Assembly (NCBI GenBank): GCA_001856825.1
Contig: ATMD01000002.1
Coordinates: 310,004-374,003, forward strand
Reading direction: 5' to 3'
Source: Thermoplasmatales archaeon I-plasma
GTDB taxonomy: Archaea > Thermoplasmatota > Thermoplasmata > Thermoplasmatales > GCA-001856825
Length of the DNA: 64,000 nucleotides
In this document: piece by piece, positions 51,690 to 60,640 of the stretch
Numbering within the stretch: position 1 is the stretch's first letter
Layout: every line of letters begins with the position of its first letter
The notes under the pieces: generated by a model
Told to the model about the DNA's origin: nothing
Database searches by the model: none
Seen by the model: only the letters and a program-made list of their open reading frames with translations
Translations under genes and position numbers: made by a program

Positions 51690-52613
51690 CTATATGCCAA
51701 TCTTCTCCCTGTCTATGAAAAGTCCTTCATCCCTCTTCACTATATTTCTTGGCTCTTTCCCGTCCATATATCTCTTTATATTTTCAAATGCACATCTGTA
51801 GGAAAATTCCATTATCTCGCCGGAAAGGCCGCCAGCTATGTGGGGAGTAATGACAACATTTTCGCGTCTTGAACCGTCTAGCCCAGGTTCTCCCCACCAT
51901 ACATCTGTAAGATAGGAGACATCCTTGTTATTATCAAGAAATTCCAGCATTTCATTTTTCTTCACTATTTCCGGTCTTGCAACGTTGATTATTGTACAAT
52001 CCTTCTTGAGCAGTTCAAGTTCCCTTTTCCCGACAAGACCCAGGGTCCTGTTGGTTAGCGGTATGGATATCAGTACGTAATCTGCCTCTTTCAGCAATAC
52101 GTCTAGCTCCCCTAACGAGAGGAACTCGTCAGAGAACTCATCTTTGTGCCCCCTGGCAATTGAAACGACCCTCATCCCAAGGGTCTTTGCAATTTCTGCC
52201 GTCCTGCTGCCTATTCCTCCATACCCTATTATTCCCAGGGTTCTTCCATTGAGAAGTCTGGTAGGTCTGGGTTTGTAGATGCCATTCCTTGTTTCATGTT
52301 CGAAATTTGATATATTTTTAGACCGAGCCAGCATGAGAGCTATTGCGTGTTCTGCAACCGAAATTGAATATGCACCTGCGTTACTTGCCACTATCGTTTC
52401 CAAATCAATACTTTCCAGGTTTATATGGTCTGTACCCGCACTCACAGCCTGTATGAATTTGAACTTCCTGTTCCGCGGGAAATCATTTCCCCTTATGAGC
52501 AGCACATCAGCATCTCCAGTTTCAGGAAACCATATTATGTTCTCCTCCCCTATGATCTCCCTTCCTATCTTCCTGTATTTTTCATCAAGTTTGAACGGGA
52601 CCAAGAGCTTCAT
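51690..52613 (-). CDS. D-isomer-specific 2-hydroxyacid dehydrogenase
   Basis: The 307-residue enzyme has the NAD-binding motif LGIIGYGGIGSRTAE, the Arg region INVARPEIV, and the catalytic His region VVITPHIAGG. Residues 1-90 form the substrate-binding part. It interconverts D-2-hydroxy acids and 2-keto acids; candidates include phosphoglycerate, lactate or glyoxylate, but none can be fixed. Length is typical for the short members lacking a regulatory domain. It is on the same strand as the pirin upstream and the PNPOx-like gene downstream. Confidence 0.92.
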   Translation of the reverse strand: MKLLVPFKLDEKYRKIGREIIGEENIIWFPETGDADVLLIRGNDFPRNRKFKFIQAVSAGTDHINLESIDLETIVASNAGAYSISVAEHAIALMLARSKNISNFEHETRNGIYKPRPTRLLNGRTLGIIGYGGIGSRTAEIAKTLGMRVVSIARGHKDEFSDEFLSLGELDVLLKEADYVLISIPLTNRTLGLVGKRELELLKKDCTIINVARPEIVKKNEMLEFLDNNKDVSYLTDVWWGEPGLDGSRRENVVITPHIAGGLSGEIMEFSYRCAFENIKRYMDGKEPRNIVKRDEGLFIDREKIGI

Positions 52614-52677
52614 ACGAGGTGTATTCCGTAAGACTAGTTATGGCTTTTCTTGTTCAATATTCATTAAGCCTTTACCT

Positions 52678-53565
52678 CTAGAAGGAGTTGAAGCTTGGGT
52701 TCCTGTCCCTTATGAAAGTCCCGTTTTGAAGTTCCCTGAATGAATCCTCAATCTCCTTCCAGTCGTTCATGACAATCGGACCATACCAGCTGATTGGCTC
52801 ATTTGTCCTCCTTCCAGAAATGTAGATGTATCTGTGTCTTCCTTCACCATCCACCTTTATCACTCCTTCTCTGGAATCGTAAACAGCGACCTCTAGTTTC
52901 TTTAGTTCTTTACCATTAGCCTTTAGGCTTCCTTCAATCGGAATTATAAGGGATGTGAACGCTTCCTGTTTAGGTATCTCAAGCGATCCTCCATTTGATG
53001 TTATGTCAAAGTAGCTCACGTCAAGGCTGTGTCGCTGCATTGAAGGATTATCGCTTCCAAGTATGCTTCCGGAAATCACCTTTATTTCATTCCTTTCCCA
53101 CTGGAGCTTGTTTAGGTGGTTTACATCGATGCTCCTGTAAGTTGGTTTAGAAAGCTTGTCCTTTCTTCTCAGGTTTATCCACAATTGAAACCCGAGCATC
53201 TCCCTATCTTGGCTAAATGAACTGGGCATCTCCTGGTGGAATATTCCACTTCCAGCTGTCATCCATTGTATCTCCCCAGGATGTATTGTCCCGCTGTTGC
53301 CAATGCTGTCCTCATGATCAACCTTTCCCTTCAGCAGGTATGTCAATGTCTCAATGCCCCTGTGCGGATGCCAGGGAAATCCCATCTCGTAATCCTCCTT
53401 TTTGTCAGACCCAAAGTAATCCAAAAGCAGGAATGGATCAGTGAATTGGAATGTCCTTTGGGACCCAAAGAGTCTTGAAAGTTTAACTCCAGCCCCATCC
53501 CTGACTTCCTTGCCAGTTAGAATTAGACTTGGGCTGATCCTATTGTTACCTAAATTGCTTGTCAT
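52678..53565 (-). CDS. Pirin family protein
   Basis: The 295-residue bicupin has the metal-ligand motif HPHRGIETLTYLLKG, then GEIQWMTAGSGIFHQEM, the pirin signature. The C-terminal cupin is present (about 190-295). Pirins bind Fe and include quercetin dioxygenases and redox sensors. The gene lies 65 bp from the 2-hydroxyacid dehydrogenase. Role here unknown, perhaps in stress. Confidence 0.93.
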   Translation of the reverse strand: MTSNLGNNRISPSLILTGKEVRDGAGVKLSRLFGSQRTFQFTDPFLLLDYFGSDKKEDYEMGFPWHPHRGIETLTYLLKGKVDHEDSIGNSGTIHPGEIQWMTAGSGIFHQEMPSSFSQDREMLGFQLWINLRRKDKLSKPTYRSIDVNHLNKLQWERNEIKVISGSILGSDNPSMQRHSLDVSYFDITSNGGSLEIPKQEAFTSLIIPIEGSLKANGKELKKLEVAVYDSREGVIKVDGEGRHRYIYISGRRTNEPISWYGPIVMNDWKEIEDSFRELQNGTFIRDRNPSFNSF

Positions 53566-53646
53566 TAATTGAAAGAGGTTATTAGTATATAAAAAATACT
53601 TAGTAATTTAATATAATATGTCTTCTTTACCCGAAAATAAAATCGT

Positions 53647-53910
53647 TCAGACTTTTCCTTCAGGCTTGTAGAATTTCCCCGCAATGATTCTTTCCTTTGA
53701 TTCATTGTATGTGTAGATGTGTGTTGGTTCTTCATCTCTCGTTATTCTGTGGCTTCCATCACAGAATGGCTTGTCGTGCGACAGACCACACCCACAGAAC
53801 TCTATGGGAAGATCCAAGACCTTTGAGTTGGGATCTAATTTCTCAGCACCTGGCAGGTCCCTTACTTTCATCTTATAGGGACCAGTCCTTTCGTGAATGA
53901 CTATCCTCAT
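53647..53910 (-). CDS. CDGSH-type iron-sulfur protein
   Basis: The 87-residue protein carries the CDGSH motif CGCGLSHDKPFCDGSH near residue 38, with three Cys and one His binding a [2Fe-2S] cluster. Such proteins transfer electrons or clusters. It is just one domain and has no membrane anchor. It is a single gene on the minus strand, next to the pirin. The start is ATG 53910. Contribution to the window's sulfur and iron theme is inference. Confidence 0.93.
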   Translation of the reverse strand: MRIVIHERTGPYKMKVRDLPGAEKLDPNSKVLDLPIEFCGCGLSHDKPFCDGSHRITRDEEPTHIYTYNESKERIIAGKFYKPEGKV

Positions 53911-54016
53911 AGTTCTAAGAATAAGACGTAGTTAAAAATATTTTGTTAACTTCAATTGTTTGAAAATCTCTTTATTACCTGCGTTACCATTATACATCAA
54001 TGCACGTTCCCCAGGC

Positions 54017-54283
54017 ATGGAAGATTACGAAACAGTTACGAAGAACGGCAAAGTAGAGAGGCGAATTTATATAGATTCAGGAAAGTTTGCGATATATGGG
54101 TATGAGTCCGAGGGGAAAATATCAAACAAGTTCAGGGTTGTCATGGACGGAAGGGAAAAGAGATCATACTTCCTGATAGATACTGGTAAAGCAAGGAACC
54201 TGGCAATAAAGGCGGACTTCGAGAACGATATCAAAGTACTTAAAGATGGCAAATCAGTCAAGGTTGCAGATCTCCTGCATTAA
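54017..54283 (+). CDS. Small protein of unknown function
   Basis: The 88-residue, soluble protein starts MEDYETVTKNGK and is beta-rich and charged (RRIYIDSGKFAIYGYE, YFLIDTGKARNLAIK). The track's longer ORF from 53960 seems wrong: ATG 54017 lies about 25 bp after TTATACATC, so it is a leaderless start. No family recognised. Convergent with the MBL-fold hydrolase. Coding pattern is good. Confidence 0.7.
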   Translation: MEDYETVTKNGKVERRIYIDSGKFAIYGYESEGKISNKFRVVMDGREKRSYFLIDTGKARNLAIKADFENDIKVLKDGKSVKVADLLH

Positions 54284-54315
54284 CTGGGAGCATTCAGACA
54301 ACTGCCATCAGTACG

Positions 54316-54948
54316 TTACTTTTCTGCAGGTATATTTCCTCTAAAAAATGGGTTGCTCCTCTTTTCATCCTCTATGGTAGTAGGATCTCCGTGTCCTGGA
54401 AATACATTTAAGTCACGGTTGAGCCTCTTCGCCCATTCTATGCTGGCTGCCATATCTTTGTACGATCCCCCAAAGTCAGTCCTGCCTATCGTGCCTTTGA
54501 AAATGAAGTCACCTGTGAAAATCTTGTCTTCAACTATGAACGAACAGCTCCCTGGTGTGTGTCCAGGTGTCTCAACTACTTCGATGCTATTATTACCCAG
54601 TCTGAAAGTTGTGCCGTCTTCAATGTAATCGTCCGGAATTGGGGCAGGTCCTGGATCAAATCCTATGTATTTCTCCACAAATTGTTCGAAGCCGCTCACA
54701 ATTTCCATGTCCTTCTTGCTGATCAGGAAGGGGGCGCCGAATCTTGATTTGATTGCAGTGACAGAAAGGATGTGATCAAAGTGTCCGTGTGTTGCCAGGA
54801 TCACCTGAGGCGTTATTCCCCTTCTCTCCAGCAAGGCAATTATCTTTTCATGATCTCCTCCTGCGTCGATCACTATGCACTTTCCGTCCTCTACCAATAC
54901 ATAGCAGTTTGTTTGCAGAGGACCGACTTTAAGTCTTTCGATTTCCAT
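54316..54948 (-). CDS. MBL-fold hydrolase (glyoxalase II-like)
   Basis: The 210-residue protein has the metallo-beta-lactamase zinc motif THGHFDHI, then ETPGHTPGS, TGDFIFKGTIGRTDFGG and the end FPGHGDPTTI. This is the hydroxyacylglutathione-hydrolase-like/persulfide dioxygenase group. Without glutathione in archaea, the substrate may be another thioester or persulfide. It is a lone minus-strand gene. The metal centre is complete. Confidence 0.93.
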   Translation of the reverse strand: MEIERLKVGPLQTNCYVLVEDGKCIVIDAGGDHEKIIALLERRGITPQVILATHGHFDHILSVTAIKSRFGAPFLISKKDMEIVSGFEQFVEKYIGFDPGPAPIPDDYIEDGTTFRLGNNSIEVVETPGHTPGSCSFIVEDKIFTGDFIFKGTIGRTDFGGSYKDMAASIEWAKRLNRDLNVFPGHGDPTTIEDEKRSNPFFRGNIPAEK

Positions 54949-55086
54949 AGAAGATTCAAACGTGAAAGACCAATGGAATATATTGCATTTGCTAGTTATT
55001 GCTCATTAACAGGAAAATGGTCCATCAGTGGATACTTACAGCCATAAGAAATAACAGTTATATATCGGGTTTTCCTTGAAACTTGA

Positions 55087-56079
55087 ATGAGTTCAGTTCC
55101 GTTAAAGACTAAAAATAGGGTTATTGTGAAATTCGTGAATGGAAGGAAACTTGAGGACATCTCCCTGGAGGAAAGAATTTCACTCAGCTCGGTTGAGGAG
55201 GTGATCGAGGAGTGGAAACAAGGTTACATAAACATGGATCTTGGAAATGACATAGCCCAGGAACTCAAGGAGCTAGCATTTCTAATCAGGGACAAGGAAA
55301 TAACCCCACACGATATAGTTGAAGGTTACCAATATTACGAAATTTTTAAGGATAAAGACAGGGATAAAATCATACGGATAGTGAATGAAATCTATTCGCT
55401 CGGGGATGAGAATGGATCAAAGTTTGTAAAGACTGCAGAGAAAATGATGAACCTTTCCAAGTATGGCAACATAGAATACGTGGATATACCGAAGGCTCTT
55501 GATGACATGGTGGAAAGAGGAAAGGAATTAAACAGGGAAATTAAGAGCAAGGAAATTCAGAGCCTGGAACTTACAGAGAGACTGGGCAGGTTGAGAAAGG
55601 AGCTTGAGGAAGTGGAAGAGAAGAAAAAGAGTCTAGAAAGGGAAATAGCGTTCTCAAGTTATCTCAAGCAGGAACTTTCTGGAGGAGCTGAAGATGAGAA
55701 CGCTATAAGGAACACTGTTGAGGGGTTGAAACACTCGAACTTTGACGTAAAGAAGATAGTCGAGATATCTTCCCAGATAGCGCTCATCCGAAGGAGGGAT
55801 ATGACCGTGGATCAGTTCCTTAAAGTTTCAAGGTACTTTGAAGAATTGATGAATCTTGGCCTTTCCGTTCCAACGATGGAAAAGATTCTAGACAATGTGA
55901 AAGAGGATGGAGTGACAATTGACGAATACCTGAATGAGAGAGCAGCATACGTAAGGGACAAGCTGGCATACCTGAAATCACTGAAAGAGTTGATGGAGGC
56001 GCATAAACGGGCAGAAAAACAAATGAAGCAGATAAATGAGGAGATAGCGCTAAAGAAGCTAAAGCTTGAAAGAACCTGA
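55087..56079 (+). CDS. Coiled-coil protein of unknown function
   Basis: The 330-residue cytoplasmic protein begins with a small domain (1-50) that has an HTH-like look (LEDISLEERISLSSVEEVIEEW). It then has long, highly charged helices, with strong coiled coils at about 140-195 (ELTERLGRLRKELEEVEEKKKSLERE) and 290-328. No catalytic motif or membrane segment is visible. It could tether or scaffold something; function unknown. The start ATG follows a TATA-like TATATAT at about -30. Downstream is a convergent ICL/PEP mutase gene. Confidence 0.8.
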   Translation: MSSVPLKTKNRVIVKFVNGRKLEDISLEERISLSSVEEVIEEWKQGYINMDLGNDIAQELKELAFLIRDKEITPHDIVEGYQYYEIFKDKDRDKIIRIVNEIYSLGDENGSKFVKTAEKMMNLSKYGNIEYVDIPKALDDMVERGKELNREIKSKEIQSLELTERLGRLRKELEEVEEKKKSLEREIAFSSYLKQELSGGAEDENAIRNTVEGLKHSNFDVKKIVEISSQIALIRRRDMTVDQFLKVSRYFEELMNLGLSVPTMEKILDNVKEDGVTIDEYLNERAAYVRDKLAYLKSLKELMEAHKRAEKQMKQINEEIALKKLKLERT

Positions 56080-56098
56080 AGCATGACAAGAAATTTTA

Positions 56099-56944
56099 TT
56101 AGTCATTCGTTTTTCTTGTCAACGCGACAAGTTCATCGTATGTTATAGCGTCTTTTGTAAGGGCCTCAGTTTTTCCCTCATTGAGCACTTCACTTGAAAT
56201 CCGTCTGAGCAATCCCATTGCAGAATAGATAGCGCCTGGCCCAAAACTAGCCCTCTTTACGCCAAGATGTTCCATCTCCCTTAGTGTTGGAGTTGTGTTC
56301 CTTATCATCACGTTGATAGGAAAACCATTCATCTCCCTCACAAATTTTTCAATGTCCTCCCTCTTCACGAGACCCATAGGGTATACGCAGCCAGCTCCGG
56401 CATCCCTGAACTTCTTGCTCCTCTCCAATGCCTCCATGAACTTTTCTTCATCGCTGCCTTTGAAAAACCGAAGTGCATCTGTCCTTGCATTTATGAACAA
56501 ATCCACACCTACCTCTTCCCCAACATCTTTTATCACACGTATTTTTTCCAGTTGTGTTTCTAGCGGGAAAAGTTTGCCTGTTTCATGTTCAAAATCTTCG
56601 ATGTTAAGTCCTACGGCTCCTGCTTCTATAATCCCCTTTATTGTAAGCTTAAGTTCTTTTAAGTTCTTTCCGAAGCCTGCTACAGCATCAACAGACAAAG
56701 GGACGGTTAGAACACTTGAAATAATTTTGACTGCTGACAGGAATCTTCTTCTTCCTATTTCCTCTCCATCGGGAAATCCAAGTGAAACGAACATTCCAGC
56801 ACTTGTTGTCGCCACAGCAGGAAATCCAGAATTCTCGAATATCTTTGCACTTGGCACATCCCATGCATTTGGAAGTACCAACATCCTTGGCGATTTATGC
56901 AGATCTGCGAATTGCCTCGCCTTCTTTTGCTGAAGCGTATTCAT
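56099..56944 (-). CDS. Isocitrate lyase/PEP mutase-family protein
   Basis: The 281-residue TIM-barrel protein has FPAVATTSAGMFVSLGFPDGE, SVDAVAGFG, AVGLNIEDFEHE (metal-binding acidic residues) and INARTDAL. These belong to the isocitrate lyase/phosphoenolpyruvate mutase superfamily, including 2-methylisocitrate lyases and oxaloacetate decarboxylases. The KKCGH motif of isocitrate lyase is missing, so a specific substrate cannot be named. ATG 56944 (MNTLQQKKARQFADLHK) fits the family start; the track's longer ORF begins at 56995. Confidence 0.88.
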   Translation of the reverse strand: MNTLQQKKARQFADLHKSPRMLVLPNAWDVPSAKIFENSGFPAVATTSAGMFVSLGFPDGEEIGRRRFLSAVKIISSVLTVPLSVDAVAGFGKNLKELKLTIKGIIEAGAVGLNIEDFEHETGKLFPLETQLEKIRVIKDVGEEVGVDLFINARTDALRFFKGSDEEKFMEALERSKKFRDAGAGCVYPMGLVKREDIEKFVREMNGFPINVMIRNTTPTLREMEHLGVKRASFGPGAIYSAMGLLRRISSEVLNEGKTEALTKDAITYDELVALTRKTND

Positions 56945-57231
56945 ACCATCCCTCCACCTAATTGCACTTTTATGGGTTCTTTCATGATACGCCATTTGAC
57001 TTTGGCAGATTAAGGTTGTGTAGAATGAACTCTTAACGATGAATGGGTAAAGACATTAGTTTATTCTCTGAGTTAGATTCCTCCCCCAACATTATTTTAC
57101 AGTGCCCATTCAGACTGCTGAAATTCGATATTTATTTCATGATAGCGCGTGCTGCGAAGAATCACCTGTTGAAACTCTTTATGGTAACAACAGCCAAAGA
57201 ACTTATTATTTAAGGAAGGTATCGGCCTAAA

Positions 57232-58089
57232 ATGGCCTTTGCGGAGCTTCTTATGATATTTCTGATCACATTAGGCTTCTCGGGAGCAATCCCGTTGGCG
57301 AAAGTAGGACTAAGGGACTCTGCTGTCGAGGGCTTCACTGCAATATACATCGGTGGTATAGTTTTCACTATGCTTATAGAGCAGTTGATATTCATACCGC
57401 TGAAATTCTCCTTCGTAACATTCGGGTCGTCCGTTGCTGTCGTTGTAATTGCGGGTTCAATTGGAGCTTTTGGATATTTGTCAGGATACGGTGGTATGAA
57501 GAAAGTTCACGCAGGAATATCAAGCACTGTCTTCAATCTTCAAGGACCGCTAATTCTGATATTCGGTGCCCTGATTACGTCAATTTACCCCGGCAGATAT
57601 ATAACAATTGGGCTTGTTATATCTCTCGTTGGCATCATCCTGCTAGGATCATCGAAATTCAAGCTTAGGAACATATCCATAGGTATACCATTCATCCTCG
57701 TTGTTCTCGCCCCAGTACTCTGGGCTCTAGAATGGGTATTCTTCTCTACGGTCTCCATTCGAGACCCAATATTCTACACTTTCCTTCTTTACCTCACGGC
57801 ATTCGTCGTAACACTTTTCCTGAGCATCGGAAGGAAGGCTATTTCCAGCATTCAAAGAAAGGCTGCGATGATGGCATTTCTGGGGGGCTCGCTGGCTGGT
57901 GTTGCAAATGCTTCATATGGAGTTTTCATCACAAATTATGGGACAGCGTTGACAGGAATTGTCACAATAATATCAGTTCCAGCATCTGTGCTCTTAGTGA
58001 TTGCTGTTCTACATGAACGTTACTCAGTGAGCGAAATAGCCGGGCTTATAGTAACAGCAATAGGGCTGGGTGTAGCCCTGATTCTATGA
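57232..58089 (+). CDS. EamA/DMT-family transporter
   Basis: The 285-residue membrane protein has ten hydrophobic segments in two repeats (about 3-140 and 150-285). Features are AIPLAKVGLRDSAVEGFTAIYIGG at the start and AISSTVFNLQGPLILIFGALI in the middle; the second half has NYGTALTGIVTIISVPASVLLVIAVLHERYS. It matches the drug/metabolite transporter superfamily. Substrate unknown. It lies alone next to the 58.1 kb intergenic stretch. Confidence 0.88.
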   Translation: MAFAELLMIFLITLGFSGAIPLAKVGLRDSAVEGFTAIYIGGIVFTMLIEQLIFIPLKFSFVTFGSSVAVVVIAGSIGAFGYLSGYGGMKKVHAGISSTVFNLQGPLILIFGALITSIYPGRYITIGLVISLVGIILLGSSKFKLRNISIGIPFILVVLAPVLWALEWVFFSTVSIRDPIFYTFLLYLTAFVVTLFLSIGRKAISSIQRKAAMMAFLGGSLAGVANASYGVFITNYGTALTGIVTIISVPASVLLVIAVLHERYSVSEIAGLIVTAIGLGVALIL

Positions 58090-58606
58090 ATTCATTTTGG
58101 AATCGAGATTTAGGCGGCTTAACGATTATTGAGTTCCAGGTGATGAAGCAGTAAAATAGGTCTTAGTAAAGAGTATTAAACTAAGTATATTAGTAGAAGG
58201 CAATTTTAAACTCTATCAATTTTAGGCGCAGCGACTAGGTTGAAAGAACAGAAGAAAAATTGGATAAGATAAACAGAGCATCAAATTCAACGGAGTTTAG
58301 TCACCCGCTAATTATTGATGCCCCCACGAGCATTAATGCGGAGGGCCGTATGCGATTAATCTTTTAAACGCATCCTGTAATTTATCATCAGAATTGGATA
58401 GGTAGGGGGCCTGGATCAAAGCTCCTCGAGGCACTTTCCGTTGAACCGCCGAAGGCAATCGGGTGCAGTGGCATAAAAGCAACCACGAGAAAAAAACCGG
58501 ACCTTAAATGAAAGAAGTAGGGAAACACGCCATTTCAGCAAGGTTTTTTCCTTTAATTTTCATGGAACTCCTGTTGTAAATTGTGCCGACTCGATGGGCA
58601 GATCGC
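58090..58606. other. Intergenic stretch with a repeat and a possible small ORF
   Basis: 517 bp without a track gene. It holds one copy of the TGCGATTAAT direct repeat (58351-58375) and, on the minus strand, an ORF of 28 codons (58388-58474, MPLHPIAFGG...). The latter looks coding but is too short to judge. A GTGATGA at 58139 has no box D partner, so a C/D sRNA is not supported. Confidence 0.4.
58351..58375 (+). repeat. Direct repeat copy 1
   Basis: TGCGATTAATCTTTTAAAC (58351-58369), followed after 2 nt by ATCC, recurs at 63071 as TGCGATTAATGTTTTAAAC with one mismatch in the core and the same ATCC. The copies are 4.7 kb apart, in the same direction, both intergenic, and bound the accessory region. 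Function unknown; possible attachment site or dispersed element. Confidence 0.5.
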
Positions 58607-58963
58607 TCAGAATACGAGTACGCTGTCTGCCCAGAGAGACCATTCACCTAATTGATCCATGCTGCCCCTGGAAATTCCCTTGATAAGGTCGTCATCTCCC
58701 AGTCCCCTGGCGTCCATGCAGGTTCCACATGCAACTACATTAACACCTCGCGACACAAGGCCTTTCAGCATAGATTCCAGATTATAGTATCCCTGTGCAA
58801 CTTTCTGGCCATGTTTTGCAGCTATTACGGAATCACCAAGCAGAAAGATCCGTATCGTGTCCGCATCCTGCTGTCTTGCGAGTGTTAGTGCGAGCCTGAG
58901 GGCGTTCCATGGTTTCTCAGAGCCATATGGTGGTTCATTGAGTATGAACAAAAACCCTTTCAT
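58607..58963 (-). CDS. DsrE-family sulfur-transfer protein
   Basis: The 118-residue protein follows the DsrE/F-like fold: KGFLFILNEPPYGSEKPWNALRLALTLAR, then RIFLLGDSVIAAKHGQ and VVACGTCMDARGL, with the conserved Cys pair. Such proteins carry persulfide sulfur. The gene is 40 bp after the SQR-like gene, same strand, so the pair probably oxidises sulfide and passes on the sulfur. This is inference from family and neighbours. Confidence 0.85.
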   Translation of the reverse strand: MKGFLFILNEPPYGSEKPWNALRLALTLARQQDADTIRIFLLGDSVIAAKHGQKVAQGYYNLESMLKGLVSRGVNVVACGTCMDARGLGDDDLIKGISRGSMDQLGEWSLWADSVLVF

Positions 58964-59003
58964 GTGGATTCACCATCCAACATTAAAATCAAGTGCATAG
59001 ACA

Positions 59004-60158
59004 TCAGAACCAGTGCCTCATCCAGTATTTCTCAAACAACACCTTCTGCATGTGCCATATTTTCCCAGGCTCTTTGAATTCCATCACAGGCTTTGGTGCG
59101 ACAAGAAATTCTCCTTCCATGAACGCACTCTTACCGTTGCCTGTTTCCAAAAAGCAGCCTCCTTTTCCGTCCCACTCTTTAATCTTAGTTTTTCCGGTTA
59201 TGGATCCAACCACGTTATCTGCAACAACCTCTGCCTGGCTGTGAGCGAAAACACCCGCTTTGGATAAAAACGGAACGAAACCGTTGGGGGTGGGAATAGA
59301 GGTTACATCACCAATAGCGAAAACCTGTGGAAACTTAGTCTCCATGTTTCTGACATCTACAGGTATCCAGCCACTTGAATCCGTAAGTCCGGCTTTTTGG
59401 ACAGGAATAGGAGCTTCGTGGGGTGGAACAGAAAAAAGTAAGTCATAGCCCATGCTTTCGCCATTTTCAAAAAGGAGCTCGTTCTTGTTTATTTCCTTAA
59501 GCTTAAGCCGGGAATGATAATTTATTCCCCTTGCTTTTAGTAAATCAAGCACTTTAGCAGCTATCTCTGGTCCGACCGAAGGTACAGGGGTGGGCTCGGG
59601 AGTATAAAACTCCAGCTTAATGTTGCTTCTGAGTCCCTTCTTGGTAAAATAATCATCAAGCAGAAAAGCGACTTCATATGGTGCAGCAGGGCACTTAAAC
59701 GGAAGCCTTGAGATGCCTATTGCTATTGTACCATGCGTAAAATTACTGACGAGATTGCCGAATTCAACAGCAGAATCAAGGTCATAGATGTGATGGGCAT
59801 AGTCTGAAAAACCTGGTATTAAACCTGAATTGTATTGGGCTCCAAGGGCAATTATGACGAAGTCGCCAGAGAGTTCAGAGGTGGTTGTTTTGACGACCTT
59901 CTTTTCCGGGTCTATGGCAGTAATATCTTCATTGATCACGTTGATTCCTTTCTCTTTTAAAGCTTTCAAATCTTTTTGAACCTGGTCAGGCTTTCTCTTA
60001 CCGATCATCAACCATGGGTATGATGGAGGAAACTGAAAATATTGCTTTCTTTCCACCAAAGTTACCTTGCCTCTGCCCTTAAGTCTCGAAGCAATTATGT
60101 TTGCTGCGGCCAATCCTCCTATGCCTCCTCCAAGCACGATTATTTCTTTTTGATCCAT
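59004..60158 (-). CDS. Sulfide:quinone oxidoreductase-like flavoprotein
   Basis: The 384-residue FAD protein has the N-terminal dinucleotide motif VLGGGIGGLAAA, the second GGGxGG-type region, the Cys motif RLPFKCPAAPYE, and IGDVTSIPTP near the end, followed by GGCFLETG with a second Cys. The Cys pair and fold match sulfide:quinone oxidoreductases, which oxidise sulfide to polysulfide and reduce quinone at the membrane face. A DsrE gene follows. A nearby IS and repeats suggest the pair may be acquired. Confidence 0.85.
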   Translation of the reverse strand: MDQKEIIVLGGGIGGLAAANIIASRLKGRGKVTLVERKQYFQFPPSYPWLMIGKRKPDQVQKDLKALKEKGINVINEDITAIDPEKKVVKTTTSELSGDFVIIALGAQYNSGLIPGFSDYAHHIYDLDSAVEFGNLVSNFTHGTIAIGISRLPFKCPAAPYEVAFLLDDYFTKKGLRSNIKLEFYTPEPTPVPSVGPEIAAKVLDLLKARGINYHSRLKLKEINKNELLFENGESMGYDLLFSVPPHEAPIPVQKAGLTDSSGWIPVDVRNMETKFPQVFAIGDVTSIPTPNGFVPFLSKAGVFAHSQAEVVADNVVGSITGKTKIKEWDGKGGCFLETGNGKSAFMEGEFLVAPKPVMEFKEPGKIWHMQKVLFEKYWMRHWF

Positions 60159-60263
60159 ATGAAGAGATTATTGGTTTGCTAATTAGTATTTCGATAGGTG
60201 CAACTTATCTTGCAAATCCCTGATCGGGGATGCGAATTCCTGAATTCACGACAAGGGTCCACG
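60159..60263. other. Intergenic, no feature
   Basis: About 100 bp between the SQR-like start and the transposase remnant. No feature was seen. Confidence 0.3.
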
Positions 60264-60445
60264 TCAGTTCTCTGTAACGATCTCTGCTATGGTCTCCCTG
60301 AGTCTCGACAGTTCCCTCTCCTGATCTTGGATGACTGGATACTGTACTTCCTGCACAGATCAGATATCTGTATTGTGCCGCTCAACCCTTCCATTACTAT
60401 TTTCAGTTTTTCTTCCGGTTTGTACACCTTTCTTATTTCTGTCAT
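60264..60445 (-). pseudogene. Remnant of a transposase helper (IS3-type orfA-like)
   Basis: The minus strand reads MTEIRKVYKPEEKLKIVMEG then ISDLCRKYSIQSS, the HTH N terminus of an IS3-family orfA-like helper. After a frameshift or internal deletion, the next frame gives QDQERELSRLRETIAEIVTEN, its coiled-coil end. No orfB or second half is present, so this is an old, broken insertion. The intact IS begins 31 bp upstream. Confidence 0.65.
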
Positions 60446-60554
60446 ACTCTGAACAAAGGATCAGTATCTTAATTACCTAACTTTTTGACCGATTTTATTC
60501 ACTACGTTCTTCAGGCCTTAATTATCAACGGTCCACCGAAACATGTAAATACGT

Positions 60555-60576
60555 GTAGTGTTTAACTATACACTAC
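60555..60576. repeat. Inverted repeat in the IS leader
   Basis: GTAGTGT (60555-60561) and ACACTAC (60570-60576) form an exact 7-bp inverted repeat with an 8-bp loop, 20 bp or less before the transposase reading frame. It may be the transposase promoter operator or part of a sub-terminal transposase binding site. Confidence 0.4.
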
Positions 60577-60640
60577 GACATTCATAAGAAAAATCAAGAC
60601 AAAATCCGGAATATATCTCGCTGAGGTACGCAGTAAGAGG

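Noticed and set aside
58139-58145. GTGATGA as box C of a second C/D sRNA
   Set aside because: No CTGA box D or D' follows at a usable distance.
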